The notes: a model not told the origin generated them from the sequence alone. Numbered from the stretch's first letter, positions 1 through 10,929 are shown. The stretch: 64,000 nucleotides of DNA from Maea johnstoni (GCA_963942565.1 OZ012699.1:28035121-28099120); one strand, 5' to 3'. Translations and numbers: made by a program.

Positions 1-739
1 GTATTTCTCTGGTAATTCCAAAGTGCTTATTTTGAGAAAAAAAATCTCCCGCCGAAAAACGACTGAAAACGAGGCTGTGCAGTAGTAAACGTCACGGGTG
101 CCCCTCTCAGATTTAGGTCATCTCTTTTTACACTGAGCTGAATAGTCGCTCGTAAACATAGCTGTACTTTCCTCGATGCTGCTTCATCGTTAATATAGCG
201 ATTGCCTGGCTGTTTTATATGCTTCTGGAATATCTATGTGCGGTCCGAACAAACTTTGTCGCGTAAAAATCAACCCAGAAACGGCTGAGAAATCGCTAGT
301 TAAACACAACAACGGCATTTGTTATGGTCTCATTCGGGAGACATTGTCACATGAAGGCATGGTCGACTTCCCTCGTTGCCACTTCAATGTGGATTACGCA
401 ATTTTCATGGTAATTTCTATCTTGAAAGGATATCCAATTGTGAAAATAGCGATGTTTATTTTGTTAAAATCCGACCGCAAACGGCCGAGAAATCGGAAGT
501 AACATGTTGAGCTAGCCGAAATGTAGAGCTACATTATAAGCTCCATGTACATTTCAGTACTGTAACGTATTTTTGAGGGCGTGGTTGGGTGGGAATGAAT
601 GAATAAATGAAGGCCATTTAGTGCCATTATTTATTTTTCAAAAAGTGGTCCTTTGTCACTGTTTATGAATAGTCTCTTTTCAACTCTGTGGCCTGAAGCA
701 TGAAAGGTTTAATCCTTAAATCTAAAGGCCACAGCAAAA
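1..739. other. No gene seen; weak internal repeat
   Basis: I see no supported gene here. An 88-codon open frame at 236-502 has no recognisable domain. Two stretches, near 268-297 and 467-496, resemble each other (an AAAATC...ACGG.CGAGAAATCG pattern), which points to a degenerate repeat rather than coding sequence. The region may be the body of a retroelement whose tail follows at 740-805. Confidence 0.4.
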
Positions 740-805
740 ATCAAATCCTTTGACTGTGTTACCCTCGTGAAATAAAGGTTATTATTATTATTATTATTAT
801 TATAT
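740..805 (+). mobile_element. Possible LINE/SINE 3' end with (ATT)n tail
   Basis: The segment reads GTGAAATAAAGGTTATT and runs into about eight ATT repeats. An AATAAAGG followed by a short-unit microsatellite is typical of the 3' tail of CR1/L2-type non-LTR elements or SINEs that use their tails. No reverse transcriptase coding sequence is visible upstream, so this would be a heavily truncated copy. It could also be a chance polyadenylation-like motif beside a microsatellite. Confidence 0.35.
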
Positions 806-1378
806 AACTATAATAATAGCGTAACAAAAGTGATAAGGCGTAAGCTGGTACGCATTTCGAATTTACATGAAAAAAAATGATTCTTTAATTACAATATAAA
901 CATCTGAAAAGTTGTTTTTTTTAAATTTCAAATTGCACTCATGTGCAACAGGATTTTTATTTCTCCAAAGTCACAAAATAATAATAAGCGATAGCAAATA
1001 AGAATATGTATGTCTTCTATCAACAAAACAACATAAGCATGGTTCAAATATTGAGTACCTTAGGCGGATAGTTGGCAATCACAACCTTGTTGTACAGTTT
1101 GATAGTACTTATATATATATAGTTGTTTATGTATGTATATAAACATATTTTTTTGACTCAACTCAGCAAAATGTTGAATTTGCTCATGAATCCCATTGTA
1201 AAATTGGCCCATTGCAAACTTCGGTACAACTTAAAAAGGTGAGCGATGTCGTGCGCAATTTTAATATGGGCACATAATGGGCAAAATCTACATTTTGCGG
1301 AGTTGAGGCAGAAAGTATGTTTATAAAACTCGACCTAGTGCTCCCAAGAGGTTTATCAAGTTTGTATAGCATATACAT
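806..1378. other. Gene-free AT-rich spacer
   Basis: No coding or RNA gene is supported. The segment near 915-960 (TTTAAATTTCAAATTGCACTC, then a GTGCAACAGG sequence) recurs in opposite orientation near 30320-30360, so it is probably an old interspersed repeat end. A short TA tract lies at about 1110-1123. Confidence 0.4.
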
Positions 1379-1387
1379 CAAAGAGGA

Positions 1388-2056
1388 TAGATCGAGCAAC
1401 TCCATCGTCGGGTATGCCGTTGTTTACATTCTGAGATTGATAGGCCATACCCACGATAGAGAAAGCCCCATACAAAACTTTTCCACTGCGCCCAAAAAAC
1501 TGGGCGCTCACATTTCTAGCCCAGTCTGGCCACCCAAACCAACTGAATTCGTTTCCTACCTTGGTAATTTACGTTGTGACGCCTTTACAGCACTCAAATC
1601 CATCCAGAGTGCGAGAAATGAGAGCTTTTTGGCTGGAAGCGATAATTTTCACTGTGTCCTTACCGCCATTTAATTCGAGATATGACTAGTCGAGCAGCAC
1701 TGTCCATCATTTCCCGTATCAAACCTATCACCTTCTCACACGTGTGCTGCTCGACTAGTCATATCTCGAATTAAATGGCGGTAAGGACACGGTGAAAATT
1801 ATCGCTTCCAGACAAAAAGCTCTCATTTCTCGCACTCTGGATGGATTTGAGTGCTGTAAAGGCGTCACTACGTAAATTACCAAGGTAGGAAACGAATTCA
1901 GTTGGTTTGGGTGGCCAGACTGGGCTAGAAATGTGAGCGCCCAGTTTTTTGGGCGCAGTGGAAAAGTTTTGTATGGGGCTTTCTCTATCGTGGGTATGGC
2001 CTATCAATCTCAGAATGTAAACAACGGCATACCCGACGATAGAGTTGCTCGATCTA
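1388..2056 (+). mobile_element. 669-bp foldback element with 9-bp target duplication (copy 1)
   Basis: This is a near-perfect inverted repeat. The two arms of about 314 bp differ at only four positions by eye and surround a loop of about 41 bp. The termini are TAGATCGAGCAACT and its complement. The flanks carry the direct repeat CAAAGAGGA at 1379-1387 and 2057-2065. A 9-bp duplication with very long inverted repeats is the usual signature of Mutator-like (MULE) non-autonomous foldback elements; that family assignment is inference. Open frames inside (1317-1673, 1771-2007) are mirror images of the arms and are not genes. A second copy of identical length lies at 40899-41567. Confidence 0.9.
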
Positions 2057-2065
2057 CAAAGAGGA

Positions 2066-2700
2066 GAGACCGTTCGGTTAAGCTTGTGTCAGACAGACTT
2101 TAGTTTAGGTGAAAGAAGGAATCGCAAATGTCGATCTATTTAACTAAGAGTGGGACTTGAAAGGAATAGTTGTGTATTTTTTTGGAAATTCGTAATAAGT
2201 ACATTTATTCAACATTTCACAAAACCACTAGTTTATCAAGTATCTTAACCTGCGACAGTTCTTATTGTCAAGCTTAGGAGACAATTGCGTTATCCTATAT
2301 AAAGCAATTTCATGTCATGTAGGGACTACCCTAAACTGCTGACAAATGCTATTTTATGCGACCAATCGTCACAAAAACGTATCAAGTAATAGAGCACTTT
2401 TAATGCCTTAAAACAATATTACTGTTTTAGAAATTGGACACTCCTGGACCAAGAGGCAGCCCAAAGCAATATGTCAATATGTAATTTCCATGCGATAAGA
2501 TTTGACGCCATCCTGCATGAAGGCCACCCGTGACGTCACAGCCAAGTTTTGCCGCCATCGGCGTATTTTATGGGTGTCAGAGCAATTATGCTCTGTATCT
2601 CGCTTAATACTAGGAATACTACACTTTTATTATGCGTTTTTAATCTACAAATACACGATGTATAACATCCCAGAAATGACCTGGGTACCCATTACTAGTA
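2066..2700. other. No gene seen
   Basis: No feature is supported in this stretch. An 83-codon frame at 2502-2753 runs into the AT repeat that follows and has no recognisable domain. Confidence 0.4.
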
Positions 2701-3193
2701 CTTTAATATTAATAAATGATTTTCAAATATTAATAAATCATAGTATTTATTAATATTAGAAAATGATTTATTAATATTAAATCATTTATTAATATTAATA
2801 AATGATTTATTAATGTTGAGAAATACTGAGCATTTTTTAATATTAATAAATGATTTATTAATATTAACAAATCATTTCTTAATATTAAATCATTTTCTAA
2901 TATTAATAAATCAATTATTAACATTAATAAATGCCATGATTTCTTAATATCAATAAATGATTTCTTAATATTAAGAAATCATTTATTAATATTGATAAAT
3001 GATTTCTTAATATTAAAAAATGGAAATGATTTCTTAATATTGATAAATGATTTATTAATATTGATAAATGATTTCTTAATATTGATAAATGATTTATTAA
3101 TATTGATAAATATTGATAAATATTAATAAATATTTTTTTATAATATAAATATTTCTTAATACTTATAAATCATTTATTAATATTAATAAATGG
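2701..3193. repeat. Self-complementary AT minisatellite
   Basis: The array is built from degenerate units around ATTAATAAATGATTT and its complement. TTAATATTAA and AAATCATTT blocks alternate, so the array can pair with itself throughout. Unit length is roughly 20-24 bp with irregular spacing. Frames called here on either strand are products of the repeat. Confidence 0.85.
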
Positions 3194-3256
3194 TGTCTGG
3201 TGCGATCAATAGCTCGATCATTTGGCAAAGCGTTTCCCCAAGAATAAGTATGCCAA

Positions 3257-3325
3257 TTATAATATGATACCTTGGCTACTTATTCATAAGTTATCAATGT
3301 ATCATATTATAATTGTTTTGTGAAG
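3257..3325. repeat. Short hairpin
   Basis: CAATTATAATATGATAC and its complement GTATCATATTATAATTG are separated by about 35 bp. This may be a small degenerate MITE; no target duplication was identified. Confidence 0.5.
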
Positions 3326-3494
3326 TTATTTCATTGGTTTTTGTTGTTACAGCCACGACCGCCAAGCGGTGAAATTCACTCTAGTCTGGTGGATACATTC
3401 GCCCCCCAGTGGCCCTGAAAGGAAATAAATTGTATATTATGCAATCTTTGATTTGGCATTGATGGCCAAATTATAAAACACGCTAAATAACAGT

Positions 3495-4560
3495 TTTACA
3501 GTACCAGTATGACTTAGTATGGATACTTGAGTAAATTTCCCATCATATTTTGATAGAGCCCTTATAGATACCATTAGTCAGGCGTTATCTTAATTTTGGA
3601 AATCCAAAACATTGCAGCTATGTTGAAGAAAATTTAACTCAAAGATCAGAGATTAAAAGATTACTAAAAACATTTTGTATAGATAACCCCCAACCAACAT
3701 GGTGCTTGAAGGATAGAAGGAAGTGGTTTTTATGTGGCTTTGAACGGCTTAGGTCATATCAAGATGAGAATGAAACCAGGAACTGGGAGGAAATTCCCTT
3801 CTCTTACTGTGAGAATAGTACAAAGGACCCTTTTAACATAGACAGCCATCCACAAGAAGATACCGTATTTGACCAAATAATTGCCTACGCGAGTATCAAG
3901 TTAGGAAAAAATTTTCTAGAAGGGGTATTGACGGTCTTCTGAATACCTGTACCCACGCAAGGCGACGAACGTGGCAACAATCCATAGCCCTCACAAACAT
4001 GGATGCTTCAGGCTCTCGTGTATTTTGTTATGCCATGTCCGATTGGACGCTGGTATGTATGAAAAGACTGAAATGGTGGAAGATCAATAGCGCATCCCAG
4101 TGTTGGGACAATCCTCGATTATAATCGATAATCGATCGGTTTTCTCTTTTTTACTGATTTATTGAGTTACAAAACTGGCGATTGATAAACATCGGAAATG
4201 GTGACACCTGCATTAAAAGTTGTTCAATTGAAGCGTAAGATAGTCCTGGAAAATTGTCAAAAATCCAAAAATGATTGCTCTATCTTTGATTTGTGGCTCA
4301 AATCATAACATTCCAATTTATTCATTCATTCAGAGTAGAAATAGATTGGAAGATTCTCTTAAAGTTATGTTATACATTATATATATATATTATTTCTTTG
4401 TAATGAAATATGTACATAGGCGTGACACCAAAGCAAAGAACAAAGAACTGACAACAGAGGGTAGCGGACTGTAGGGGAGCAGGACAGAGTGGTAGCGGAC
4501 ACAATTCCCATCCAGAGATCCTTCTTGAACTACCAGTTGCCTTAGGGCCTGCTCTGATGG
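3495..4560. repeat. Zinc-finger repeat unit remnant without finger gene
   Basis: From the TTGAGTAAATTTCCCATCAT block onward this matches the 5' flank of gene 1 (about 9690-10260) in the same orientation. It then matches the 10745-10930 block, and at about 4440-4550 holds a single copy of the 92-bp minisatellite unit. The homology stops close to where the upstream exon of the finger gene would begin, so the gene itself is missing here. A 4101-4200 segment starting CAGTGTTGGGACAATC looks like one end of a hAT-type insertion. The open frame at 3706-3942 lies in this repeated flank; differences from the other copy are mostly amino-acid-changing, so it is not treated as a gene. Confidence 0.65.
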
Positions 4561-5089
4561 ACGTGTGGTCTAAGGTGCTGCCACTGACTGCCCGCTGTCT
4601 CTCATTATAGCATTCTCATATAACCTATAATGTTGGTGGTCAAGGCTGATACCCACCCGGATGCAACCAGGTGAGGCCATCCCGTTTTCCGACCTTTGAC
4701 CTCAACAGATGTATCTCACTGAATGCACAATGTCAAACATGCTTTAAAATGAGGTAATTAAGAATATAGAGACATGAAATAACAACTACAGACATGAAAC
4801 ATCTAAATTATTATTTGGAGTCTTTCTTATATGGTAAACAATCTGCAATCAAACAGCTTTAAACTGAGGTGACCTTGACCTTTCATGAGACCTGCCTCCT
4901 TGTGAATTTCAAGTTTGGCGCGTAAGGTCAAACTGGGTCAAGCTCTGTTCAACATTCAAACAATCAGCAATCCCAAGACAAGTGCTCTGGCCATAATACC
5001 CTATATCTAGCATATATGGAATACTAATTCATTTCATTTTAATTTCTAATCATGCTATAATAGCAATTAAGTATGTTTCCTGTCGGGCG
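4561..5089. other. Gene-free stretch of unit remnant
   Basis: No gene or clear element is seen. Repeated AGGTGACCTTGACCTT-like blocks near 4675-4930 are weak and may be an old repeat. Confidence 0.35.
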
Positions 5090-5129
5090 GTGTGCCGAAT
5101 AAAGCTTCGTCGCAGCTTTGGTGCATAAT

Positions 5130-6580
5130 CACCAGGATAAACTCCACTTAGTATAATGTTGGGAAACATTCCTATTCAGGAAGCAGGCATTGTTAAGATT
5201 GGCCAGGTATGTTCCCAATCATTATGATCATTATATAGCATGCCTGGATAGCTAAGTAAGCTTAATTGATATTCTTCAATAACTTAAGATATATTTGATC
5301 TCAAGTGCCCGAAGAGTGTTTGGAAGCCATTTGTTGAGTTGCACTCTTAAAATGAGGAGGCTATGTGCATTCTACAGAGCACCTCTGTTCCCAACAACTA
5401 AAATTATACTGGGTGCCGTGCAGAGCCTGGACTAGTTCAGACATAAACCACTTCCTATTTTCCCATTTCTGATATCATGTGCAACACAGAACATCCACAA
5501 TAAGATATTGTTGCATGGAGTAAGGTTTAATATTATTGAACTAAGCCTGGACTAGTTGTAGAAACTCTAAAAGTCTAACTCTGGTCTACGGTCGATATTT
5601 ACCATATAAACCCTTCCAATGCTGAGGCTAATTTCATCCAAAGCACAAGGACGCAAAGATTTTTGAAAACCATCTAAACCCTGTCATGTTGGTATTCATT
5701 GGAAACCTCTCACCGAGTACTCTCAGATGAGTACCCATTTGCCAGGGTTTCATTCATTTTTCATGTTTTTTGCATCATGTTGTATTGGCCAAATTGGCCA
5801 CCAGCAGCGTAAGGGTTAAGCTATCATGCAGAATATATGTCTCTGATGGTATCTATTGCTATTATAGCCTGTAAATCTTTTCGGTCCCAGAAGAAAAAGA
5901 TTTCTGGGGAGAAACTTTCCAATTGAAATATTGATTTCTAGATCTGGATATAAAAATCTTAGATGAATAAAAACAAGCTTCATCTAAGATAAAACGCAAA
6001 TAACCACTTTTGAAAATAACCACTTCTCTCTTAGGTAAAAATTTCCACTAAAACTGTCTGCTGTAAAGTACTATCTTGCAGGAACTCCAAATTTTCCAAC
6101 AAGTTGCCCTAGCCTAGTGTATATAGCAGACATGCATAGTATTTACAAATCAAAGTAAATTGATCTTGATTGATCAAGAAAACCTCATTTGAGGTAAAAC
6201 ACTCTAAAATACAAATTGTGGTCCTATCTAGGTCAGCTGAAGCAGCTAAGTGAAAGAAAACTTATAGTTGAAACACCAAGACCGCAGGGATTAGATAGTC
6301 ATTGTTAGAAAGGGGACAGGAGTGCTAAACTAGGAGATGTCGTATTCTGAGTGTGTCACCAGTACCACAGCCTTGAGGCTAACTAGATAGTCTTTGGACT
6401 TTCAAATATCAAGATCCTTTTCAACATGTTTCATGATTTTACACCTTTCCAGTACTATGTACACTGTACATCAGCAGAGCTAGCCTAATGTAAGATGAAA
6501 CCCCAGCATCAGCTGGTATGATGGTATCAACCTTGTTGGTAATTTGTGAATATTCTTAGTCAAATTTTAGCCTATTAACC
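5130..6580. repeat. Unit A left part, including empty TTAA sites
   Basis: The box AATCACCAGGATAAACTCC at about 5131-5150 recurs at about 12934 and, inverted, near 44025-44040, and marks the repeat-unit edge. At about 5268-5300 the sequence AAGCTTAATTGATATTC continues to TCAATAACTT. It corresponds to the sequence around the two TTAA elements at 16245-19141 without them, so it records the uninterrupted state. From about 5570 to 5880 it also resembles about 19430-19530 of unit B. No gene is seen. Confidence 0.6.
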
Positions 6581-6642
6581 CAAAGCTTACCTGAAAAATT
6601 GTATTTTTAGCGATTGGGGGTATATAGGATGGGTCCAGCATA

Positions 6643-6817
6643 CAGGTGATCTTGGATATGACGGACCACTGTACGACGGATTTTTGCATATGACAGACGA
6701 TATGCTTGGTGCCAGTCCGATGCATATCAAGTATTCGTCATATGTATACGACGGATTTTGCATATGACGGACCAAATTTCCTGGCCCCATTGAGTCTATC
6801 ATATCCAAGTTCACCTG
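6643..6817. mobile_element. Short pogo-like MITE (175 bp)
   Basis: The termini CAGGTGATCTTGGATATGAC and its near-complement ending TTCACCTG are flanked by TA at 6641-6642 and 6818-6819. Internal repeats of a TATGACGGACCA motif fill it. A TA duplication with CAGGTGAAC-type ends suits the pogo/Tigger branch of Tc1/mariner elements. A longer relative (517 bp) is at 45976-46492. There is no transposase coding. Confidence 0.75.
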
Positions 6818-6839
6818 TACATCAGTTAGGTCCAAATTG

Positions 6840-7637
6840 TGCTAGTACTACGACAGGAAGATAACAGAGCATATGTATTTAAAGCATATTTCAGAGAATG
6901 TTAAAACGCATGTTCAAACCTTGCAAAAACATGTTGCTTGGGTGTAACATTGTTTCTCTCCATGTTTGTCAATTTTCACACCAAGAAATACTTTGACTCA
7001 AAATTTTGTTTAAATGTCCTCAAAGACTTTTATTAGACCTACCTAAACATATAAAAGATGTGGCTATAACATGTTGCATCAAAAAGATAGAGCACTTCTT
7101 CTGCAAAAGTATAATTCTGTTACTACTTGACCAGGCTCATATGTGTTATTGCTAATTACAGCTAACAATGAGCAAAGCGAATGAGTTTGTAAGTTTCAAC
7201 TGTGTGCCTGTAAGATGTAGAGATTGTGGTACTTGAGATATGATACCCCTGGGGAGCCTCCCTACTCTGTGACCCAGAAAACTTACTGGGCTACTGGCAG
7301 AACCCATCTGTATACTCTACAAGTGGACATGTAGAGGTCACGCGTCCACCTGTAGGGTCTATCAATCTTTTGTGCAGAGTGAATGGACTATACTCCTGAA
7401 CTTGTACTATCGCTCATTGTTAGCTTGAATTAGCTATACTACCAATCCCTCCTGATCACTACAGTTAGTCTTATTGGCAACAGATATCACAAATGCGACC
7501 ATACAGCGCTGTACCAAGGTGGTTTTCAGTACCAGATGATTATTTAGGATGTGCACTTGTGTGTGCTGGGTACTACTTTATCTCAGTTATATCAGTTTTC
7601 CCATTTTACTCATGTGCCACTAGCATTTTCTTCTTGC
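6840..7637. other. 3' flank of zinc-finger gene 1
   Basis: Two parts recur in the 3' flank of gene 2. The part at 6840-7150 matches about 26985-27315, and the part at 7440-7637 matches about 30695-30910. This shows that the duplicated block extends well past the coding region. In the gene's direction it is downstream of the stop codon at 7638. A possible AATAAA signal on the minus strand lies at about 7029. No other gene is seen. Confidence 0.6.
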
Positions 7638-9282
7638 TTAATGCCCTTTACCGATAAGATCTTCCTGTTTAACTAACTTACAACTACCATTTTCCTCCTC
7701 CAACTCTTGCTTTATAGGGAGATACTGGTGTTCTTGTTTTTCTAATATGCTCCTAGCACTTTCCTCTAACTCTTGCTTTATAGGGAGATACTGGTGTTCT
7801 TGTTTTTCTAATATGCTCCTAGCACTTTCCTCTAACTCTTGCTTTATAGGGAAACACTGTCCTTTACCGGCAAGGTTTTCCTGTTTTTCTAGTATGCTAC
7901 TAGCATATTCTTCCTCAAACTCTTGCTTTATGGGGAGACAATGTATTCTATCAAGGTTATCTTGTTCTTCTAACATGCTACTAGCATTTTGCTCCAATTC
8001 TCGCTTTATTGGGAGACACTGTCCTTTAAGGACAATCCATTGCCTTGGTTCTGATAACGGTGGTTCTATTTTGTGAGTTGACAGCCATTGATGTGATTTC
8101 TCACACTGATTCAGATCAGGTCTTTCCGCTGTGTGTTCAATATGCTGTTCCAGACAAGAAGAGTGTGGAAATGTCTTGTCACATTCATTGCACTGAAAGG
8201 GTTTTTCCACACTGTGTATCCTCTTATGCTGTACCAGATAAGAAACAGTTGTGAATTCCTTGTGACATTCATTGCACTGGAAGGGTCTTTTTTTCCCAAT
8301 GTGTATCCACTTATGCCTTGTCAGATGAGAAGAGTCTGCGAATGCCTTGTCACATTCATTGCATTGGAAGGGTCTTTTCCCACTGTGTATCCTCTTATGC
8401 TGTACCAGACCAGAAGGCCTTACGAATGCCTTATCACATTCATTGCACTGGAAAGGTCTTTCCCCACTGTGTATCCTCTTATGCCTTGCCAGAGCAGAAG
8501 AGTCTGAGAAAGTCTTGTCACATTCATTGCACTGGGGAGGTCTTTCCCCACTGTGTATCCTCTTATGCTTTACCAATCCAGAAGAGTGTGAGAATGCCTT
8601 GTCACATACATTGCACTGGAAGGGTCTTTTACCACTGTGTATCCTCTTATGCTTTACCAATCCAGAAGAGTGTGAGAATGCCTTGTCACATACATTGCAC
8701 TGGAAGGGTCTTTCCCCACTGTGTATCCTCCTATGCCTTGCCAGAGTATTAGACTGTATGAATGCCTTGTCACACTCATTGCACTGGAAAGGTCTTTCCC
8801 CACTGTGTATCCTCTTATGCACTACCAATCCAGAAGACCGTGAATATGCCTTGTCACATACATTGCACTGGAAGGGTCTTTCCCCACTGTGTATCCTCTT
8901 ATGCTCTACCAATCCAGAAGACCGTGAATATGCCTTGTCACACACATTACACTGGAAGGGTCTTTCCCCACTGTGTATCCTCTTATGCCTTGCCAGAGTA
9001 GAAGAGTCTGAGAAAGCCTTGTCACATTCATTGCACTGGAGAGGTCTTTCCCCACTGTGTATCCTCTTATGCAGTACCAGACCAGAAGGGTATGGGAATG
9101 CCTTGTCACATTCATTGCACTGGAAGGACTTTTTTCCACCATGATTCCTTTTCTGTTGCACCACACCAACATGATGAGTGAATGCCTTGTCATGATCAAC
9201 AAAAGGATAAGGTTCTTCCCCTTCTTGCCCATCCATGTGACCTATTGGGTCTAAAGACATATTAAGTGCTTTATCACAATGA
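7638..9282 (-). CDS. C2H2 zinc-finger protein gene 1, finger exon
   Basis: This encodes a probable nuclear DNA-binding protein. The open frame from the ATG at 9260 gives 540 residues. A short acidic N-terminal stretch (MSLDPIGHMDGQEGEEPYP) precedes eleven canonical C2H2 fingers and a twelfth with altered histidine spacing, joined by HSGERP-type linkers. Fingers span roughly residues 45-375. The tail, about 400-540, holds five PIK(Q/R)E motifs and one LVKQE, all fitting the SUMO-attachment consensus. One 22-residue tail unit (66 bp) is repeated perfectly. Reading continues upstream of the ATG, in frame, to a TGAAG acceptor at 9283-9284, so the ATG may be internal. The exon joins 9544-9665. No KRAB, BTB or SCAN domain is visible. 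The orthologue is unknown. Confidence 0.85.
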
Positions 9283-9543
9283 CTTCACTTATTAACTCAA
9301 TCTCCTTTATTGAACAATTAACTCAATATTTAATCATGTTCTGCTTTACGTTCCTGTGTCCTTATAGTCTGGCTTCTATGGTCTTTTGACAATAGTATGC
9401 GAATCAAACATACACTCAACAAAAGATATTTCAGAGTTTGTGTGTTGCAGGTATGATTCAGTAAATAACTTGAAATTTATCCTTGTCATATTGGGAAATG
9501 GTTGCTAACTAGATAACTTGTTTCATAGTGTATGGCCCATCAC
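9283..9543 (-). other. Probable intron of zinc-finger gene 1
   Basis: A 261-bp interval between a CAG|GTGATG donor and a GTGAAG|T acceptor on the minus strand. Splicing it joins the upstream exon to the finger exon in frame (codon AG+T). The pyrimidine tract is weak, which lowers confidence. The matching interval in gene 2 has the acceptor AG changed to AT, and in gene 3 it is absent. Confidence 0.55.
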
Positions 9544-9665
9544 CTGATATATCCCTCTAAGATGCAGAAATGAACTCTCAACTTTGGCCTTGATTGATTC
9601 TGGCCTCTGTAGGGTGATATCCAGTTACCCAGTAGTTTTGTGGCAGCACTTGTCACATTATGGAT
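9544..9665 (-). CDS. Upstream coding exon of zinc-finger gene 1
   Basis: This is a 122-bp interval bounded on the minus strand by TTTTTCAG| and CAG|GTGATG. It is fully open in one frame, with the shared peptide core TKLL..W.SPY.GQNQS. The same exon, also exactly 122 bp and open in the same phase, is in gene 2 (33746-33867). In gene 3 the first part is fused directly to the finger exon (from 47852). Three paralogues sharing frame, borders and peptide is good evidence for coding. I do not recognise the domain. The codon phase at the 5' border implies at least one further exon upstream, which I cannot locate. Confidence 0.6.
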
Positions 9666-10340
9666 CTGAAAAAGGAGATGATATTTTCAGATCAAGGTAA
9701 ACAGAATACCAACATGACTTAAAAATACTTGAGAGTAAATTTCCCATCATATTTTGATAGAGCCCCTTCAGATACCACATACTACTCAGGCTTTTTATGT
9801 TTCTTAATTTTGGACATCCAAAACATTACAGCTATGTTGAAAAAAAAATAAACTCCAAGATCACAGTTTAAAAAATTACTAAAGCACCTTGTATAGATAA
9901 CGGCAAATAACATGGCGCTTGATGGATAGAATGAAGTGGTTCTATGTTGCTTTGAACAGCTTAGGTCATATCAAGATGAGAAGGAAACCTGGAACTGGGA
10001 GGAAATGCCCTTCTCTTACTGTAAGAATAGTATCAAGAACCCTTTCAGTTGCAGAAGCAACACAGACACTAGAAGATACCATATTTGTCTGAATCAAGGC
10101 ACATGCAAGTAGCAAGTTAGGAAAAAAAATCGCTAGAACAGGGTATTGGTGATCCTAAGCTTGGATGATTCAGGCTCTCGTGTATTTTAATATGCCATGC
10201 CCAATTGTATGCTGATATGTATATATGTATAAAGACTGAAATGGTGGAAGACTAATAGCCTGATGTGTTCAAACTGTAGAAAATAAACTCAATATACAGT
10301 CTGTATCGATATCACATGTAAATTTAAGGAAATATTTGCA
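9666..10340. other. 5' flank or first intron of zinc-finger gene 1
   Basis: This is shared with about 3495-4090 (same orientation) and about 47540-47850 (inverted, upstream of gene 3). It is therefore part of the conserved unit, either a promoter region or an intron. I see no certain TATA box or further exon in it. Confidence 0.5.
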
Positions 10341-10347
10341 TTTGCGT

Positions 10348-10371
10348 GGGGGGGGGGGGGGGGGGGGGGGG
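10348..10371. repeat. Poly-G tract (24 G)
   Basis: An uninterrupted run of 24 G. It lies at the edge of a tRNA-derived element. Such tracts recur in the window and are likely sites of assembly or sequencing error. Confidence 0.9.
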
Positions 10372-10438
10372 AGGTTCAGAAGGCAGAGAAATAATGAAAA
10401 TGGGGGTCTGTGCGCTTAATTTGACATATGCGGTAATA

Positions 10439-10516
10439 GGGATTCAGTGGAGTCTTGAACCTGAGACCTCACTCTTGGGAGCCAGACCTCCTAATCACAA
10501 GGCCACTGCGGATCCC
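10439..10516 (-). mobile_element. tRNA-derived SINE head
   Basis: On the minus strand a 78-bp tRNA-like sequence starts GGGATCC and ends GAATCCC, so the ends can pair as an acceptor stem at six of seven positions. It contains a B-box-like GGTTCAAGACTCC and a plausible A box. The anticodon arm is poor, so a functional tRNA is unlikely. A SINE or decayed pseudo-tRNA fits better, with body sequence running toward the poly-G tract. Confidence 0.5.
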
Positions 10517-10929
10517 TCAGCACATGGGGCCAGTACCTATGTATTTTGAACCCTTCAGGTAGTTGTTTAACTAACAACCAATTGATTCCTGCCATTCTAA
10601 ATGAAATACAATAGAAATGATATTCAAATCTTCCTGAATATCAGGAATCATGAATATTACAGTTGAATTCTTGACTAAACACACTTATTCTTTATACACA
10701 AGCGGTACACATGTATTTGTCTTAAAAACTTATTTACAAATTGTTCATTTGGAGTTCAAGATAGTCCTGGAAAATTGTCAAAAATCCCAAAATGATTGCT
10801 CTACCTTTGATTTTTGGCCATCATAACATTCCAGTTTATTCATTCATTCAGAGAGTACAAAAATATTTGAAGATTCGCTATGTTATATTCATGTCATTGC
10901 TTGTAATGAAAGAAGTGACTAACCACAAG
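10517..10929. other. Unit spacer before minisatellite
   Basis: The part at 10745-10930 (GATAGTCCTGGAAAATTGTC and the following TTTATTCATTCATTCAGAG) recurs at about 4240-4400. It also recurs inverted, split, at about 45300-45369 and 47464-47540. No gene is seen. Confidence 0.5.

Noticed and set aside
236-502. 88-codon frame near the window start
   Set aside because: No domain, overlaps a degenerate internal repeat, no splice or promoter context.
1317-2007. Mirror open frames of 118 and 78 codons in the 669-bp foldback
   Set aside because: They are the same sequence in the two arms, also present in the second copy. Conservation reflects recent copies rather than a protein.
3706-3942. 78-codon frame as a small gene
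   Set aside because: It lies in the repeated 5' flank of the zinc-finger units; the other copy has mostly replacement differences and stops, so no sign of coding constraint.
8045-9144. Long open frames on the plus strand opposite zinc-finger gene 1 (up to 265 codons)
   Set aside because: They are antisense readings of the regular 84-bp finger repeat, with the same phrase repeated per finger. The same happens at 31.3-32.9 kb and 48.1-49.1 kb. No independent domain.
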